Below, piece by piece: positions 11,153-22,383 of a stretch of 64,000 nt of DNA. Location of the stretch: assembly GCF_001642475.1 (NCBI RefSeq), contig NW_019173999.1, forward strand, positions 1 through 64,000. The letters are read 5' to 3'. The position numbers and the translations under genes were made by a program. Within the stretch, counting starts at the first letter, position 1. The number at the start of each line of letters is the position of its first letter. The notes beneath the pieces were generated by a model. The model did no database searches, had not been told where the DNA came from, and worked only from the letters and a program-made list of their open reading frames with translations. Origin of the DNA: Fonsecaea monophora. Its lineage: Eukaryota; Ascomycota; Eurotiomycetes; Chaetothyriales; Herpotrichiellaceae.

Positions 11153-12268
11153 ATGACTATCGTTCCGATAATGGCTGCACCTGAGGCATTCGCGCCGGTG
11201 ATTCCTCAAAGTACCGAAGCATTGACTACTCGGATGAATAAAGTATCTATTGATACTTTGTCCACACCTGAGCGTGCTCACGTTGCTACCAATGCGGTTC
11301 GGATCACCGTTCCGACTGACGCCACCACGAGAACGGCGAGCATCGCTAAGTCAGGACTTTACGCCGACCGCAAGCTCGTCCGTCGCGACAGTTTGGAACG
11401 TCGCGAAGCCTTTCTCAAGGGCAAGGAGGGGTCACGACAGCGACGCCGATGGGAAAATGGTATTCCTACACCTACCCGGAGATAACTGCATGAAAACTGA
11501 AGAAAGTTTTAACGCATAGATCGCCTTCTGTCAAACCCTTGGGCTGTTCCTCCCCTACCTTCTGACTGGGAAATCCGTCCCACCTACCCTCGAAGAACCG
11601 TGCCCTACTATCTCGCTCCGCTATGGGATGCTGCTGAGTTTCAACGGGCCGTCGAGTCAAAGCTCAAGGGCCGCCGGGAGAGCACGCGGAATCAGGGGAA
11701 ACGCGTCCAGAACACTGGCATGAGTCCCATGGAAGAAGCAGCGACCAGCATACCCAAGGAAGTACGAGCCAAACTCAAACGCGCCAAAGCCGCCAAGGGA
11801 TTGCTCCAGGATTTGGAGGAAACGGTCCGAGCTTTCGTGCGCAAGTGGAACGAGAGAGAAATTCGTCTAAGGAGAGATGGTCTACATGATATTCCTCTGA
11901 CAAGCGACAGCGAGGACGAGGAGATCGTCTTTATTGGTCGAAATGGAGCCATGCACGAATCGACCAACAAAGAGCAGAGAGATAAGGATGAGATGACGTG
12001 GGACGAGGACGAAACAATTGGCACGGAAAAAATGGTCTTTGAGGGTCTGGATAAAGACAAGGGCGCCGCTTTTGCGAGATGGCTGGTCCATTGCGTGGGC
12101 AGCTACTATGGGTTGCGAACATGGAGTGTGACACGAGACATCGAGGGTGAAGAAAAGAGAAGGCAAGCCTATGTTGGGGTAGACAGCCGGGCGAGAGGAT
12201 TCCTGGGCCGAGGCGTCGAGGTTGGTCGCGAAATCGAACTTCCACGCCCACTGTGGGGGATGGTGTGA
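11153..12268 (+). CDS. R3H-domain protein with R3H-associated N-domain
   Basis: Two exons (11153-11459 and 11520-12268, intron 60 nt, donor GTATTC, acceptor CATAG) give 351 residues. The splice joins RRRWEN to DRLLSNPWAVPPLPSDWEIR, the signature of the fungal R3H-associated N-terminal domain, followed by TVPYYLAPLWD. A Lys/Arg-rich helical middle and an acidic patch (TSDSEDEEIVFIG) come next. The C-terminus has an R3H-like fold: FARWLVHCVGSYYGL, then RDIEGEEKRRQAYVG with basic residues. R3H domains bind single-stranded nucleic acid, so a role in RNA or DNA metabolism is inferred. The start at MTIVPIMAAP could alternatively be the second Met, six codons later. Confidence 0.85.
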
Positions 12269-15124
12269 TGCTGATCCGACCCTTTGCGCGGAGTTCGGCT
12301 GGAATTTTCGTCGAAGTTTGGTGATCTGTATACAAGTGCGACTACTTTTCTGCCGTGAGTCTCTGGCCGTGGAAAATCATAAAGTCCAATTGGCCGATTG
12401 TAGAGCATTAGACAATTAAATTGCAACAGCAATTTCGCGATTCGTCCATCGTCTCATGTTTCCAGAACTCTCGTTCATGGGACATCTCACGCTATAGCTG
12501 TACTTGTGTGCTGATCAAGCCTCCTGCGGGCAGGACCCTGCAGACCTAGGCTGTTACACTGGCATGGAGCAAGAATCGTGAGAATATCTGGTGGTGGAGA
12601 GCGTCCGAGCTACGCAGCCAAACAGCAGCCCGTCTCCTCGTACAACAGCATATCGTAGCGAATAGAAGGAATTCTCGACGGTCACTGATAAAGCAAAGCA
12701 GAAGTAATCTCCGAGCCCATGGAACACCCCAAATTCATCTCCCAGAAGCAAAATCCGTGACGTCTGCGTTGATGTCGACGGGATTGGATGTAAGACAGAG
12801 AGAGAGAAAAAAAAACAGGCAGAATATCACCAGTGGCGGGACTCGGGGAGATGTACGAGCTAGATGGAGAGCAGGTAGCATTTGCTCGACAGGAGCGAGT
12901 CTGTGAAAGGTGGGGGTAGGAACTGTACCTCGTACTAGGAGCGATGTCTACAAGTCGTGAGAGGCTGTGCAAATGGGACGTATTCGTTGTACGGACGTGT
13001 GCTCGGAAGGCGAATGGCGAATGGCGAATGGCGAATTCAGGAATATGACAGTGACAGCGGGTTGACTTGCGCGGCAGACGACGATTGTAGCAGTCATCCT
13101 ACGCTTAGGCGTCCTTGGACAAAAATGGCCTGCGATAACGGGGGGTAACTGGATATGGCGCCACGCAGAACCGAGGATGGGGATCTCAAGCTACCCCGTT
13201 CCAGACCCGGCCTAAGCTGCAAAGCTCATGCGAACACCCCCAGTATGAAGCTCACAGTTCGCATTGGAGTGCAGGTGGTAGTCCATAGGGGAGCTGGTGC
13301 CCGCAGATTTTTCAGAGACCGGGTTTCAAGAGCTCTAGCAACCACAAACCTCCTTGGCCGATGCTCCGAAAGAGCTGTGTACCCAGTAGTCAGGTACGTG
13401 CGAACGTTTAGGGTATCCAAACAACATTACAGGCACAAGGAAAAGCAAAAGTTGGGCATGAACCGTGTCTCATCGCCGGCGGTTTGCGGGTCGAGCCGTT
13501 GCTAGTCGTGGCTGATCCCAGGCGATGCTACCTGGCAAATCTCTCGATTTGGCATTGGTTGCATGACTTTTGTCCAGATTCGTCCTAAAATGCCTCACAC
13601 CCGATGGTTATGATCTTGTTGCCTGACTCAGATTCGTTATAACCGCACGTGCTCGCAATGGAGGGCTGAGGAGAGCTTCTTGTTAGAGCTCTAATGTTCC
13701 AAGATGCATGGTGACCGACCCAGTGCTTGAAAATGAAGCGAAACAATGGCTGCCCAAATGATGGTATTATTATCGGCAGGACAAAAATATGGAGACACTT
13801 CACCTGCAGCACTGGAAACGAACCCAAGGCATTTCTTTTGGTGATACAGAGGCGCAAGGTACAGCATCCGGCAGGGAACACATGTTCATGGTTACTCGTT
13901 GAGCTCCGAGGGCAGTCCAGAAAAGGCACGGGCATTGCAGACCAGCCAAGACCAAAGCAACGTATCGAAACGGCCAACAGGTGACATGGCCAGACTCAGT
14001 ACCAATGAAGTGGTGCCACATGTTGCCGCAGACTAACAAAGGAGCCAGGAGTTTGTAAGAGCTTCGGCACAGGTTGAATTAAGGCATTCCGCTAATCCCA
14101 ATACAATCTAGCCGCTTCGGCCCTGTCCCGCCAGACCCGACCATCGGATTTTTCACTTTTTCTGTTTGACGTGGTCCTCGACTTTGCGCAGCCCGCGCCG
14201 TCACCTGTTTGACACCACGAAGCCATCGGTCTGACAGTAATTGCAGATCCCATTTGCACGGGGAAATCCCCGTCATCTGGTCACATGGCAATATTCACTG
14301 CCCTCGTCTGACAACCAATATGCTCGATATTTTCCGCTGTCTGTCGCGGTCCACATGGGTGTCCATTTTTTGCCATCTCCACCACGAGAACCAGTGTTCA
14401 TCCAACCATCCTTCAACATGCCCGTGGTGGCCGTGGCCCTGTTTTCCGTTGAACAACGTTCTCGCCACCATTGGCATTGCACTGTTTTTATCCGCCTTCG
14501 GCCTGCCGTTTGCCTCCCACGCCACGGACAGCCATGTTGGCGCGACCCTGGATGGGTCTTGTCCGGGCCACTGTTACCCCCATACTTGCACAGTCGATGG
14601 AGGCTGTTCGCTAAGCAGGATCACTAAGATACCTCAGCTGAAGATTCACATCTCAGCAAGATCCGGATGTAAAGTGATGCCGCAAGAAAACTGGTAACCT
14701 ACGGCAGGTCCCGGCCACACCCGTCATCTTGCTCTGCTGGCTTGTTCTCCTCTCCGTCCTCACGAATCCCCCATAGAGTATGTACGACTGCTGCCGCGCC
14801 ATCACCTGCGCCTGTCCTTCCTCGTGCAAGATGGCTAGAGGAGGTTGACATCGCCCTTGTCGCCCTGTGGAGTGACTTGGTCACTGAAGTCTGTTTGCTT
14901 TTGATTCTCGTCACCAATGAGCGTAACCGTCTCGCTTCTTTTTGATATGCCGTCGACTTCGCTATCTTGAGTCTTTCTTTATGCCGTGGCTTCATTACTC
15001 TACACCCCTTCAGACATTTCTCTTTATCATCAAGGACTAGAATTTGCTCTCCCATTCCCTTACAGATCATCACCGCCGTCAAACTTCACAACATCTTTCG
15101 AGCATACCACATCTTTTCAACACT
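12269..15124. other. Gene-poor 2.9-kb stretch
   Basis: No gene can be supported on either strand. The open frames are short, overlap and carry no domain pattern. The stretch contains a four-copy 7-mer tandem near 13010 and a poly-A run near 12809-12816 (gene-side pyrimidine tracts on the other strand). The final 200 bases, with CT-rich sequence, are probably the leader of the next gene. Confidence 0.5.
13010..13037. repeat. Four tandem copies of GCGAATG
   Basis: Three perfect copies of the 7-mer GCGAATG are followed by a fourth ending in T. They lie in the gene-poor spacer and have no evident function. Confidence 0.85.
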
Positions 15125-16318
15125 ATGGCCCGACGTATCCAAGCTCGGACTTGGTCGAAAGGATCTGCTACCTCTATGAGCTCCACCTCGACCCGCAGCG
15201 ACCTGTCCAGCCATTCCAGCCTCTCCAGCTACACTCAATATACCACTCAAACCTCTTGTAGCGACACCAAGCCCATCGTCAAGCATTACCACAACTACGA
15301 GGAGCGTGAGATTGTTGACGGGCATATGAGCCCTTCTCACGAATATGAACAAGACCCTCGAGCATCAACCGAGACATATACATCCACAATCGTATCTGAC
15401 GATGATGACAATGATTCATCGAGACCTCCAAGCTTATATCCCTTGATGAGACATATATGCTACAAGCCTGATGCGATCCCAACCACGCCCGTTGAATTCG
15501 GAGAGTTGTTTCCTTCCACGAGAAGAATCCTCATTCAACACGACGACACCACCCCCGATGGAAATCTGAATCTCCGCATTGATACTGAGTTGGCCATCTC
15601 CAGAGGACACAAGCTGAAGTTGACTCTGTTCCATCTTCGCATGTACGATCTTGCCGAACGCCAGTTCTCACTTCGTCGATATCAGCGGCAGTCGGGTCGA
15701 GAAGTCTGCAACTCGAAGCGGAAGTATCTGAAACCGGTCGCCCAGAAGTCATCATCTCCGTCATCCTCAACTCGGCGGCGCTCATTTACTTCGACCCTCG
15801 CCAAGATCAACCTCAGAACACTGAAGAGCAAACCTCGGCCGAAGCCGGTTCAAGAGATCCGAGACGAGGAGTCGGACGATGATTTCAGTTCTTTTGCCGC
15901 ACAAGTCGACGTCAAGGCCACTATTCCCACAGACACTATCAGACTCGAGTTTTCGAATTACGCTCAGGTCGACCTAGAGCGGAGTAAGACAGGAGACAGC
16001 AAGTATGAGTTTGAGTATTGGGGTGAGCGGTATTCTTGGAGGCGGAATATCTATCGGGATGAGTCCGAATTGGTATTCTCCTTTGAGCTGATCAAGTCGT
16101 CTTCGGGGGTTTGCATTGCTCATATCACTCCGGACAAGCTGTCACAAAGACAGAGCCGGCAAGAAGCGGCGCTGGGTGGTTGGATTCCACCGTGCAGCTT
16201 GCGGCTGACGGAGAAGGACATCTCAAATGACTTGGGAGACGTGATTATGGCAACCGGACTCATGTCTCTGGTGGATGACTGCATCAGGAGACACTGGGAC
16301 GAGCCACACCGCTCTTGA
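15125..16318 (+). CDS. Conserved fungal hypothetical protein
   Basis: This is a single exon of 397 residues. I start at the ATG at 15125 (MARRIQARTWSKGS) rather than further upstream, where the frame is open but not protein-like. The N-terminal 100 residues are Ser/Thr-rich (STSTRSDLSSHSSLSS). A structured block follows: ILIQHDDTTPDGNLNLRIDT, HKLKLTLFHLRMYDLAERQF and SLRRYQRQSGREVC. Then comes a basic/Ser linker. The C-terminal block has VDVKATIPTDTIRLEFSNYA, YEFEYWGERYSWRRN, IAHITPDK, LGGWIPPCSLRLTEKD and VIMATGLMSLVDDCI. It resembles an uncharacterised Pezizomycotina family, possibly a beta-rich fold like the LURP-one/tubby type, but that is a guess. No catalytic motif is seen. Confidence 0.8.
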   Translation: MARRIQARTWSKGSATSMSSTSTRSDLSSHSSLSSYTQYTTQTSCSDTKPIVKHYHNYEEREIVDGHMSPSHEYEQDPRASTETYTSTIVSDDDDNDSSRPPSLYPLMRHICYKPDAIPTTPVEFGELFPSTRRILIQHDDTTPDGNLNLRIDTELAISRGHKLKLTLFHLRMYDLAERQFSLRRYQRQSGREVCNSKRKYLKPVAQKSSSPSSSTRRRSFTSTLAKINLRTLKSKPRPKPVQEIRDEESDDDFSSFAAQVDVKATIPTDTIRLEFSNYAQVDLERSKTGDSKYEFEYWGERYSWRRNIYRDESELVFSFELIKSSSGVCIAHITPDKLSQRQSRQEAALGGWIPPCSLRLTEKDISNDLGDVIMATGLMSLVDDCIRRHWDEPHRS

Positions 16319-18638
16319 TCCAGGAATGTTTGACCAGTCCCGGACGGCACTTTATTGACTTGTTCTCCTCCTCTCATCTCGACCTTATTGTTCGGTCCGA
16401 ACACAAACACGGGACTGGATTTCCCCTTGCGGCGGTGTTACACAGAGCTACTGGCGGTGTAGAATACATCGCGACGACGAAATGGAAAGGACGTGGACGA
16501 TGGACTGTCGAGACGTTGTCATTGTCGAATCCATCACATTTCTTGTACAGAATTTGCATTGGGCCAAGTTGTGGCCGAGGGTTGATCAAGGCAGTCATGT
16601 CTGGACAAATGCGGGCAGGTCAGCGCTGGGAACAACGCTTGGACGACGGAAATCAGGAGGTACAGGACACGACATAGCCTGAATGGACGGCTCCATTCTG
16701 CATGACTCGTGTTCCACAAGATGAATAGCCATTGGAAAGGTATAGCTAAACCGATGCCATGGTATAGTTGTCCACGCTTTCGTGGGACGAAGCTGTACAA
16801 ATAAAAAGCGTAGTTACTTTTATTGAGACATGACAAGTCATTTACTGGTAACTGACTTGGTATCTGGGTATGGTACTAGGTATTTAGGCAGTTGTATGTA
16901 CTTCCTCGTATGGAGTATTCGGCCTGGACAAACTTGTATAAGACCAGTCTAAGCTGTATTGGGAATTAGTGTCTTGGCTTTCGTCACTCGCTGCTGTGAT
17001 TGGCTCCTCTACCCCTGCTGACCAAATGGCCTTCCACGTCCGTTGTCCTCATTTGCGCCCACTCTGTTTTTTGTTCCTCTTCTGCATCAGCTCCAACCAT
17101 TATGCCTCCATCATCCTAGACAAGATGCTACTGCTGCACAGCTCTCAAAACTCTTGCCACGCTTTGACGGCTCAATGCCGCGTTACTTTCTATTGAACAC
17201 CACTGCTTACTGTCTGCCTAAGCTTCCCCAATGTTCCCTTGTCAGTTACAGGTCTCAGAGGCAGGGATCTCGCCTCCCTTTTCTTCAGACTTTTTTTGGC
17301 CCTCATGCGTTACCCCCCCGGTCTTTGCTTTGGCCCGAAACGACTGGATACTTCAGAATCAGGTTCCTTGTACTCCGGGGTTGTTACTAGGGATCGTGTT
17401 ACTCTCCTACCGACTAATTAATCCTCATTATCAAATCGTTACCCGCATCCTCGCCTCTCGCCTTCTGTCTGGCTTGTCCTCTAGGAAATGTCCCCATAGA
17501 CCTTCATCCTACGCCACTATACCCAATCTCACAGAGCAGGCACTCGTCATTCTCGGGCGGCAGTTCGGTTCAATGCGAGACGTGGATCGATCTCATGCGT
17601 GCTCTGACACACACACCCCCCCGTCCAGCTCAGATTGCTGCCCAAATGCAAAATTATTCCCGAAAGCATCGAAGGCGACCAATAGGGAAACCAGCCCTGA
17701 TTTTTGACGTACTCTGAATGCAGCAAGAGAAAAGGGAAGATTACAATCCTTGTTCGGAAGCTCCCTGACTGCTTCCAAAATCTCCACGACCATCGAGTCG
17801 GATTGATGTGGACATATCACCGATGGAAACAGTTTGTGCTATTTTTTTTTCGCCGCTATCTTGCATTCGATCGGTCGGCACCAGCGGTGCCGCCCCCACT
17901 TGGATATTGCCATCCGCCATTAAATGGTTTCCTTCTAGCCTTTCGTGGGCCCTTTCCCCCAATTCCTTTGATTGTCACAGAGTTCTCTTTTTTCTACGCC
18001 ATCATGCATATCATCGCTTGCGCTTGGGGCCGGACCTTTGGTCCCACTACTGTACGCTGCCGGATACCTGATGTGTTGGCAGCATCTCTCTGGTGAGGCT
18101 GGTGGCTCTGTTTTTTGCTTTGCGCTCTTCCATCCCATCCTCTACCCACGTTTGACATCTCACGTCCTCTGCAGTCTCGCTCCTTTGTACCACGAAACCT
18201 TTCATAGATGATGCCAGGGCCGCTGGTCAATCGATGCTCCAAGTGTCACGAGATCTCAGATCATGTCGCACAAAGTCAACCTATCTCCTCGATGTTCAGT
18301 TGTTTTCAATGCTGCCCTACCTTGAAATGAAGCGGCCTTGATAGACAAAGGACTCTGTCGTGGAAAGGAAATACTGGAGCACCTGCAGCTCGCCTTCCTT
18401 GATTTTGGCACTCGCTCAGTCACTTTGTTTTGCGTCCCTAGCTGAGCATTCGAGCTGCCCTTGGGATTTCTTTGAATATAAAGTCCATTCTCTTCGTCAC
18501 GCCGGGTGATTGTGGTCATCATCTTACTTCGGCCCTTTACTTGTCAACACGATCAAATATACTCGACGAAGACATCAAGTAATTCGATCAAGAGCTCTCG
18601 CCATCTAGCCAAAGACCTGTCCACGTTTGAAATCTAAC
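16319..18638. other. Gene-poor 2.3-kb stretch
   Basis: No supported gene. The plus strand is markedly pyrimidine-rich in places between about 17040 and 18200 (CT and T runs). This looks like a long upstream regulatory or leader region for the small dsRBD gene that starts at 18639. Open frames here overlap on both strands without any family pattern. Confidence 0.5.
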
Positions 18639-19095
18639 ATGGCTACCAAAACCCACAAGACCTGGCAGGAAGAGCTTGCTGGTAACACTCACACCGCTAC
18701 GCCCACTGCGTCTTTGGCTGACCTTGCTGATAGCTGAGTGCCGGAAGCTGAGACTGCCTGCTCCCCAGTTCAATATTGTTTCTGATCGTCGAGGTGAGTT
18801 CGTGTACTGAAAGGTCCTCTTTCGGTCATTCTACCAGAAAATTCTCTCGATATCGCCCGGACGCTGATTTCTTCTGCTTGGCTTTTTAGGTGGCCGTACA
18901 GCTTGGTCTGCGACAGTCACAATTCAGGGCCAGAATCTTGCAGCAAGATATTGGTATGATGGGCAATACCTCAACAACGCCAAAGAAGACGCTGCAGAAG
19001 TCGCCTGCACCAAACTGCGCAACCCGTCGATCACCGCTGGTCAGTCCACGGTCTACCGAGCACAGTCGGGCTATGGTGGGCCCTGGGCTCGCTGA
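18639..19095 (+). CDS. Small dsRNA-binding-domain-type protein
   Basis: Three exons (18639-18681, 18734-18793, 18890-19095; introns 52 and 96 nt) give 102 residues exactly in frame. The parts are THKTWQEELAAECRKLRL, then PAPQFNIVSDRRGGRTAW, then a strand-strand-helix segment with ATVTIQGQNLAARYWYDGQY and LNNAKEDAAEVACTKL. This order (helix, three strands, helix with KxxAxxxAA-like ending) is the double-stranded-RNA-binding fold; the Lys-rich end of the second helix is modified to NAKEDAAE. The tail after NPSITAGQ is short and polar. It is a stand-alone domain without a catalytic partner. RNA binding is inferred from the fold; no function is known. Confidence 0.85.
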
Positions 19096-20205
19096 GTCTA
19101 GTGTCGCGATGTGCATTTGAGAGCAATAAAGGGTTTGCGATCAGATCCAAAGCTGCGGGCAGGATACGAAGTCGCATTTCCGGTGGGGAAGTTGTCTCAA
19201 TACCTGCTGTGTCCTATGGGGCAAAACAAGGGTTTCGAATGAGAGCATAGCGAAGGCGTTATGGTGATACACAGACACAGGACAGCAGGGGGTTTTTAGG
19301 AGAGGGCCTTTCTTTTTCTTTGGGATTGGATTATCGTTTTCCTTTCTTCACATCTGCCGCTTGTTTCTCATCAAGAGAAAAGGAGAGAAAAACAAAACCC
19401 CCCAGATTCCAAGAGAGATCAGAACCAGTCTGTCCTCTTGTTCAGGCTTCAAACTGTCGACAAAAGGGAGAGGTCTCAGTCCTCGCCCGAATTTTCTTGA
19501 CCGCTCTTCAGGGTTGATAGAAGAAAATGCATGAATCTATGATATCGCATGCTTATGTTTTGATTCTGCCTGCACCTCATCCCGCGCAGGTGTCCGATCA
19601 GCGCACATGACATGGGGAATTTTTTCTTCTTCTCTAACCACCTTATCACCCTATGCCTCGTGTTGTGGCGGGTGGAGCTTGGAAGATCTAGGCTTGCAGC
19701 ATGGGGGCAAAATGTTTGTGTACCATGACCTGTCGTGTTACTGTCAATGAGCGATTTGGAGACTCTCGAGCCACGTCCCTCGCATGACCCGACGTTCTGG
19801 ATGTCGAATCAAGGGACGACAGCTGTTGCCTTAGAGGGGGTGGTAAAAGGAGGGATGGAGGGATGGAAAGGATGGGAGGAAAGGGACGAGGCGTGGCCGA
19901 GAAAAAAGTTCCGGGCCACAACTCGTCACATCCCAAAATTCAGTTTCCACCTCGCCATCTCCATCGCAATAAACCGAGATTCCTTTGTCGTACTTTGCAC
20001 CAGTGATCTGTCAAGTACCCGGCAAGCCAAGTTGACGTGTAGAGATACATCCCCGTGCCACCTGGATCTGCGGACAAGTGCATTTCCCATCGCCGGATTT
20101 CGTATGCACTGGACCCGTCAAGTAACCAAACCGCGTCTTGACATCCTCACCGCCGCAAAGCAGGCAATTACCGCCAGTCCCTATGCATTCGGACCAGTCG
20201 CCGCC
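19096..20205. other. Intergenic, no gene seen
   Basis: These 1.1 kb between the dsRBD gene and the tRNA transglycosylase contain purine-rich and GGA-rich tracts near 19840-19890 but no supported gene. The frame running into 20206 from upstream could extend the transglycosylase start, but the leader there is not conserved-looking. Confidence 0.5.
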
Positions 20206-21917
20206 ATGTCGACCGCTACAAAACCCTCAGCGCTGACCTTTGATCGCAAGGCCTGGTGTTCGGTACGCAGTCATGACGACCCATCTACCCCCCCTGCTGC
20301 AAGATCGATCCCCGCCGTTGACAAATTTCCTCCGCCATCTTTTTAGACATCCAAAGCCCGTGCCTCGACGCTGCATTTGCCTCATGGTCCAGTCGACCTG
20401 CCCATTTTTATGCCCGTCGCCACCCAAGCATCTCTGAAAGGATTGACTCCGGAACAATTGGAAGAGACTGGTTGCAGATTATGTCTGAACAATACATACC
20501 ACTTGGGATTGAAACCTGGCCAAGCGGTGCTTGACACGATTGGCGGTGCCCATAGATTACAAGGATGGAATTACAATATCCTGACGGACAGTGGCGGGTT
20601 GGTGGTGCACAGCACCCTCTCTGCCCAAGGATAAGTGACTGATTCGAGATGCCTCAAGTTTTCAAATGGTTTCCTTGCTCAAGCTGGCAAAGATCACCGA
20701 GGAAGGCGTGCGCTTTCTCAGCCCCCATGATGGCAGTCCAATGTATGTGACGGCCCAGATGCAGCAAATGGTCCCCTTCAGAGACTTACCCATGTCATCC
20801 ATAGGCTCCTCACTCCTGAGCATTCGATGTCTCTTCAGAATTCCATCGGCTCAGATATCATGATGCAGCTTGACGATGTCATTCAGACGACATCGCCTGA
20901 TCATGCCCGAATGAAGGAGGCCATGGAACGCTCTATCCGCTGGCTCGACAGATGCATAGTTGCACACAAGAACCCTGAGACACAGAATCTATTTTGCATC
21001 ATTCAAGGCGGTCTCGATCTAGAGATGAGGCGACAGTGCTGCGAGGAAATGGTCAAGCGGGATACCCCAGGCATAGCTATCGGTGGTTTGTCTGGCGGAG
21101 AAGCCAAGTCAGATTTCTGCAAAGTGTACAGAAGCACCTCCCTTACTCATTTCTGTCTGGAGATGCCTGGACGCTGACTCTCTGGAAAGCGTCGATACTT
21201 GCACCAGCCTCCTACCTGACCATAAGCCAAGATACGTCATGGGCATTGTACGATCATCTTTCTTGCTGCTGGAAGTGGACAGACACTTACCTATAGCGCA
21301 GGGGTATCCAGAAGATATCGTTGTCGCCGTAGCTCTCGGAGCAGATATGTTTGATTGTGTGTGGCCCACACGAACGGCAGTGAGTTTACATGCCTTGATT
21401 CCACTTCGACCCTCAATGTCATCATTCTGACCGAGGAATGAATCTGTGTATCTTGCAGCGTTTTGGCAACGCGATCACCTCCAACGGCGTCCTGAACCTC
21501 AAAAATTCTCGGTATGCTCATGACTTCGGACCTGTCGAGCAAGGCTGTACCTGCACCTGCTGTCGTCCCAAAGAGGATGGAGGGTTGGCCATCACGAGGG
21601 CGTACATCTACCACCTCGCTGCGAAGGAGACTGTGGGGGCTCACTTGTAAGTCGTCGATCTCTTTGTCTACCATCTAGCCGTGTCTCTTGGTTCCTCTCA
21701 GTTCCTTGATTAGACCTCCTGATTGACGCGAGACATCCACAGACTGACGATGCACAACGTACATCACTTGCTTTCCCTGATGCGACGAATCCGCACGGCC
21801 ATAATAGATGACCAATACCCCTCATTCTGCAAGCAATTCTTTGCAAATTATTTCAATGGCCAGCCTCCCCCGGGATGGGCCGTCGAGGCGCTCCAGGGGG
21901 TGGGCATCGAGATATGA
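20206..21917 (+). CDS. QTRT1: Queuine tRNA-ribosyltransferase catalytic subunit
   Basis: Eight exons (20206-20262, 20347-20597, 20659-20742, 20805-21125, 21190-21247, 21302-21379, 21459-21646, 21743-21917) give 403 residues with every junction in frame. The TIM-barrel enzyme swaps guanine for queuine at position 34 of GUN-anticodon tRNAs. Visible motifs are LPHGPVDLPIFMPV near the start, ILTDSGGFQM with the catalytic Asp100, QLDDV, IIQGG, the GGLSGGE substrate loop, nucleophile Asp275 in FDCVWPTR, and the zinc site C313-x-C315-x2-C318 with His349 of TMHN. In eukaryotes it works as a heterodimer with QTRT2 at the mitochondrial surface. Two introns use weak signals: donor GTTGGT at 20598 and acceptor GGAAAG at 21189. 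It depends on salvaged queuine because eukaryotes cannot make it. Confidence 0.93.
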
Positions 21918-22383
21918 GCGCCATGATGTACAGTATCCTGATAATAAAGATCAAAGATGCGTGGGACCCAAGGTCGTGGGACCCTGTAGGGACAGGGACC
22001 ATTGACGAAACTGACCGAGCGAGCACCTCGAACTTCAATGCTCCTTCGTCAGAGGCTCGATATGTTTCCTGTTGACTGTAGAACACGCTTACTAGTGGCT
22101 GAGATCATCTCTGGTCTACGTGCGGAATCTTTTCTCCAATAGAACCTACTATCTATCATGCCCGGTTCAAGTCCTCCGATCATAGAACGAAGTCGGAAAG
22201 TGCGCAAGCGCATGTTTGTGTGTCAAGTTCTTCTAATTTCTACGCTGTAAAGTCTCTATCAGACAATGTTATTTATATATCCAGGAACAAGGAAATGTTG
22301 TCAAAAATAAACACCCTCACAAATCTTTGCCGAAAAAAGACAACCTCAAAGCGTGGACTTGCTCCTCTGATTGTTCCCTGTTG
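21918..22383. other. Convergent intergenic region
   Basis: This lies between the 3' ends of the transglycosylase (+) and the reductase (-). It is rather AT-rich, with candidate polyadenylation sequence such as AATAAA near 22305. A GGTTCAAGTCC element near 22163 looks like a tRNA T-arm, but no acceptor stem accompanies it. Confidence 0.5.

Noticed and set aside
14209..14697. 162-codon plus-strand frame in the gene-poor stretch
   Set aside because: Rich in His/Cys/Ser typical of random frames; overlaps an equally long frame in another phase.
22150..22190. tRNA-like T-arm (GGTTCAAGTCC)
   Set aside because: No matching acceptor or anticodon stems can be drawn around it.
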